NCBI GenBank assembly: GCA_945860245.1 | Contig: CAMAPO010000011.1 | Span: 1 to 36,461, forward strand | Length of the DNA stretch: 36,461 nt | Reading direction: 5' to 3' | From: Bifidobacterium breve | Lineage (GTDB): Bacteria; Actinomycetota; Actinomycetes; Nanopelagicales; Nanopelagicaceae | Shown here: piece after piece, positions 34,654 through 36,461 of the stretch | Position numbering within the stretch: position 1 is the first letter of the stretch | Layout: each line of letters begins with the position of its first letter | Notes under the pieces: model-generated | Told to the model about the DNA's origin: nothing | The model's input: the letters and a program-made list of their open reading frames with translations, nothing else | Database searches by the model: none | Position numbers and translations under genes: made by a program

Positions 34654-35648
34654 AGCCTTCTGGCTCCAACAAATGGCTTCCTTCCAAACATTTTCGTTAA
34701 TGGGACTACCTCGACTTTTTTACCTGGCCTTGGAGCTTGAACCATCTTTCCGCCGCCCATATATATGGAGACATGGCTAATTGGTTTACCAAAAAAGAGT
34801 AGATCTCCTGGCTTCACACTCGAGTAGGAGACCGACTTTCCGTATTTTACTTGCACCCGTGAAGAGTGAGGTAAAGAGACGCCGGCTTTTGCGAATGCGC
34901 GCATAGTTAATCCAGAACAATCCCACCTAGTTGGGCCAGCAGCTGCCCAGACATAAACATCACCTATTTGTTGAAGAGCAAACTTGAGTGCAATTGATCC
35001 ACGCGTGTTGTCACCTTTGTAGGAAGCGGCATATCCTTTCGAATCACTTTGTATCTTATTTTCGCGAGCAGCCTCTTCTCGAAGGAGACGGTCTCTATCC
35101 GCCTTCGCAAGTGATTTAAGAAGTTTTTCTGCCTTGAGTAAAGCGGTCTTTGCTTCAGCCACTTGGCGATTAAGTCGTTTCTCCTCGGCAATCAACAGCG
35201 ATGTTCGATCTGAAATGACCAACTGAGTGGCTTGGACTCTTTGTTTCGTTGCCGCAAATTCACGTACTTGCTTCGAATATCCTTTACTAAAACTCTCGAG
35301 CACCGAGGCATCGGAGAGGTACTGCGTTGGATCTGATGAAAAGAGTAATTCAAAGGTTTTGCCAAAACCGCCACCCTGATATTCAGAGATAGCAATTTTT
35401 GATAAAACCTTACTTGCTATCTCTAAATCTCCTTGAATCACTGCCTCGCGCTTTTCAAGCGCGCCCATCTCCTGTCGAAGTGATTTAATTCTTATTTTCG
35501 CCTCATTCGCTGCTTCATATTTTTCGGCAGCCAATGTTCGAAGACGGTTAATATCACGTTGTACAGAAGATACCGATGGAGCCGCCTGTGCTTGTACAGA
35601 CTGCGCCATGAAAGTGGCAACAAGCAGTAAAGAAAGCGCTCTCTTCAT
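34650..35648 (-). CDS. Secreted NlpC/P60 peptidoglycan endopeptidase with coiled-coil N-terminus (RipA-like)
   Basis: A 332-residue exported hydrolase. The signal peptide (first 22 residues or so, cleavage near QAQA) is followed by a long coiled coil (about 27-200) with a helix hairpin interrupted near GGGFGKTFELLFSS, as in RipA/CwlO-type enzymes where the coiled coil restrains activity. The C-terminal NlpC/P60 domain has catalytic C244 (RWDCSGLTMRAF) and H292 (SHVSIYMGGG), and the third polar residue is probably Q304 (MVQAPRPG) where His is common. It cleaves D-Glu to diamino acid bonds in stem peptides and is needed for cell separation in relatives. The ATG has an AAGGGA Shine-Dalgarno. The stop overlaps the propeller gene. 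Confidence 0.9.
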   Translation of the reverse strand: MKRALSLLLVATFMAQSVQAQAAPSVSSVQRDINRLRTLAAEKYEAANEAKIRIKSLRQEMGALEKREAVIQGDLEIASKVLSKIAISEYQGGGFGKTFELLFSSDPTQYLSDASVLESFSKGYSKQVREFAATKQRVQATQLVISDRTSLLIAEEKRLNRQVAEAKTALLKAEKLLKSLAKADRDRLLREEAARENKIQSDSKGYAASYKGDNTRGSIALKFALQQIGDVYVWAAAGPTRWDCSGLTMRAFAKAGVSLPHSSRVQVKYGKSVSYSSVKPGDLLFFGKPISHVSIYMGGGKMVQAPRPGKKVEVVPLTKMFGRKPFVGARRL

Positions 35649-35972
35649 TTTCTTGATCCCTTGACCTTATTTACTCTTAGCCAATAGCTTTTTCATCAGA
35701 ATAATTCCATTCACACCAAATTTATTTAGGCTTTTGGCCACCGTGCGCATGGAAAACGGTACCATTTACGAGTTTTAGGTGACTATTTGAGAAAAATTCG
35801 ATACTGAATAGTGATTGAAGATACACAATTACGCACAGCCAACACACATAAAACCGCCCAACAAGCCCAAGGGGAAATAGAAAGGGCCTCAATCTCTCGA
35901 GGCCCTCCCATGCACAGCTAATGCAATTCTTTTGATCATTACCAATAGATCGAATTGCCCTAACTAAGACTG
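35649..35972. other. Non-coding leader region before the NlpC/P60 gene
   Basis: 324 bp with no convincing gene. It holds the terminator at 35883-35906, and a long-range pair of arms ACTATT (35782-35787) and AATAGT (35807-35812). It could contain a regulated 5' leader of the hydrolase gene, but I see no match to the conserved core of the c-di-AMP (ydaO) riboswitch that often controls such genes. Confidence 0.4.
35872..35906 (-). terminator. Intrinsic terminator downstream of the tRNA gene
   Basis: On the minus strand AGGGCCTC, an 8-base loop, GAGGCCCT, then TTTCTATTTCC. Plus-strand arms are at 35883-35890 and 35899-35906. It lies about 67 bases past the tRNA 3' end and separates it from the hydrolase gene. 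Confidence 0.8.
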
Positions 35973-36047
35973 TGGTGGAGGCGACGGGGTTCGAACCCGC
36001 TCCGATGGTTTGGTAAACGACCAGGCTGCCAATTACAACACGCCCCC
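35973..36047 (-). tRNA. tRNA gene with aberrant D and anticodon arms, anticodon uncertain
   Basis: A 75-base element on the minus strand. The acceptor stem GGGGGCG/CGCCTCC pairs in all 7 positions (one G-U). It is followed by A73 and an encoded CCA. The T arm GCGGG-TTCGAAC-CCCGT is perfect (one G-U). The D loop AATTGGCA has G18-G19. But in the standard alignment the D stem TTGT/GCCT has two mismatches, and no clean 5-bp anticodon stem forms. The best 7-base loop with U33 is UUACCAA (anticodon ACC), flanked by a stem with a C-C mismatch. An alternative TGGT/ACCA stem leaves a 10-base loop. I therefore do not assign the amino acid. It may be a divergent, non-decoding or decayed tRNA. Confidence 0.7.
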
Positions 36048-36075
36048 ATCACGGGAACGAAGTTAAGGCTTACCC

Positions 36076-36081
36076 ATTATC
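36076..36081 (-). promoter_or_regulatory. Candidate -10 of the tRNA gene
   Basis: On the minus strand GATAAT lies 28 bases before the first base of the tRNA, leaving room for a short RNase P-cleaved leader. No clear -35 is present. Confidence 0.3.
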
Positions 36082-36130
36082 CAAATATATTTAGCGATGG
36101 CATCTGTGGATAAAATTAATTAGAGACAGC

Positions 36131-36158
36131 AAAAAGGACTCGGTTTTCACCAAGTCCT
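36131..36158 (-). terminator. Intrinsic terminator with GAAA tetraloop
   Basis: On the minus strand AGGACTTGGT, loop GAAA, ACCGAGTCCT, then TTTTTGC: a 10-bp stem (one G-U) capped by a GNRA tetraloop. It ends a minus-strand transcript coming from beyond 36160, about 200 bases after the DUF418-like stop. Confidence 0.9.
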
Positions 36159-36360
36159 AATTACTACCAAACCACCGTTACCAAATTATTACATAAATTC
36201 CCAGTAACTCGCAGTAACTATCGATAAAAGAAGAGTCGCCCTATAAGCCGGAGACGACGCTGTTATGCGTGAGATCACGCTCAAGAATATGAATTGCCCT
36301 CATAATTGCCCGCAAATAATTAATGGGATAGATCATTTCGGTTGTGGCAAACCATCAACG
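36159..36360 (-). other. Stretch between the DUF418-like stop and its terminator
   Basis: 202 bases, probably transcribed on the minus strand because the strong terminator at 36131-36158 follows. It contains the 31-codon frame at 36241-36336, the inverted repeat GCGTGA-GA-TCACGC at 36267-36280, and a CAGTAACT direct repeat (36202-36219, 10-bp period). It might be a long 3' UTR, a small-protein gene or a small RNA. Confidence 0.45.
36241..36336 (-). CDS. Possible 31-residue small protein
   Basis: A frame from ATG (36336) to TAG (36241) coding for 31 residues. The peptide begins MIYPINYLRAIMRAIHILER and ends DLTHNSVVSGL. It has a short internal repeat (RAI-M-RAI) caused by a 12-bp spaced AATTGCCC repeat, is amphipathic rather than membrane-spanning, and is preceded by an in-frame TGA. 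There is no clear Shine-Dalgarno, and TANNNT is not present 6 bases before the ATG. It lies between the DUF418-like stop and a strong terminator on the same strand, which makes expression plausible. I do not recognise it, and chance occurrence is quite possible. Confidence 0.3.
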   Translation of the reverse strand: MIYPINYLRAIMRAIHILERDLTHNSVVSGL

Positions 36361-36461
36361 CTATCGAGATCTAGTCATAGAACTCATAAGTGATTCCAGA
36401 GGTCCTTGATTGAACTTCTTTAGCCATTGAGCTGCAAGGTAGGAAAGAAGTAGCCAAATCG
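36361..36461 (-). CDS. C-terminal end of a DUF418-like membrane protein, partial
   Basis: The minus-strand frame from the window edge to TAG at 36361 encodes 32 residues, containing LAAQWLKKFNQGPLESLM followed by a short basic end (TRSR). The W-L-x-x-F-x-x-GPLE pattern close to the C-terminus is characteristic of DUF418 proteins (W-L-R-R-F-x-x-GPLEWLWR), polytopic membrane proteins of unknown function often grouped with acyltransferase-like families. Here the residue after the GPLE core is S rather than W. Only the end is visible, so membrane topology cannot be checked. The other two frames on this strand stop sooner or show no family pattern. Confidence 0.6.
   Translation of the reverse strand, partial: IWLLLSYLAAQWLKKFNQGPLESLMSSMTRSR

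Noticed and set aside
35649-35882. c-di-AMP (ydaO-type) riboswitch before the NlpC/P60 gene
   Set aside because: Such genes often carry one in Actinobacteria, but the conserved purine-rich core blocks are not visible on the minus strand here.
1-36461. Mobile element, prophage or defence island
   Set aside because: No transposase, integrase, restriction, toxin-antitoxin or phage structural gene is recognisable, and gene style is uniform across the window. The tRNA near the right end has no integrase gene or duplicated 3' end within the window.

Overview
The window looks like a chromosomal stretch from a small, moderate-GC actinobacterium, perhaps a streamlined freshwater lineage. The support is: a SenX3-RegX3-type two-component pair with GTTCACC Pho boxes, a lysine/arginine-rich histone-like tail, actinobacterial-type GabT, many apparently leaderless genes (TANNNT followed 6 bases later by the start codon), and tight gene packing with frequent ATGA overlaps. 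The lineage is inference. No phage, insertion sequence, CRISPR array or recognisable defence system is visible.

Layout. 1-5870: tail of a histone-like DNA-binding protein with perfect 39-bp repeats, a bidirectional terminator, a MarR regulator divergent from an M13 metallopeptidase with two palindromes between them, a zinc alcohol dehydrogenase, tRNA-guanine transglycosylase, and a TRIC/UPF0126 membrane protein. 5897-11879: a probable polyamine/GABA cluster made of a MalT-like LuxR regulator, GABA aminotransferase, a divergent Orn/Lys/Arg decarboxylase, and an SSAT-like acetyltransferase. 11955-18593: the phosphate regulon, phoU-pstC-pstA-pstB-pstS on the minus strand and senX3-regX3 on the plus strand, with Pho boxes at the shared divergent promoter and again in front of pstS. 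18599-26571: UppP, a DinB-like protein and a DUF885 protein, an MFS transporter, the TldD-TldE peptidase pair, and a DUF305 lipoprotein.

26595-33516: a peptide-type ABC transporter on the minus strand (solute-binding protein, an unusually long DppB-type permease, DppC, a fused two-domain ATPase). It is interrupted by an oppositely oriented PH-domain membrane protein gene that fits exactly between dppC and the ATPase gene. 33784-35648: a secreted NlpC/P60 peptidoglycan hydrolase overlapping an exported Asp-box beta-propeller gene. 35649-36461: mostly non-coding, with a terminator, a tRNA gene whose D and anticodon arms do not fold normally, a strong GAAA-tetraloop terminator, a possible 31-residue ORF, and the C-terminal end of a DUF418-like membrane protein.

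The best-supported joint stories are phosphate sensing and uptake (Pho boxes, SenX3-RegX3, PhoU, PstSCAB) and decarboxylation, acetylation and transamination of amines. The most unusual items are the aberrant tRNA, the membrane-free SenX3, the roughly 170-residue insertion in DppB, and the two-gene cell-wall hydrolase/propeller unit.
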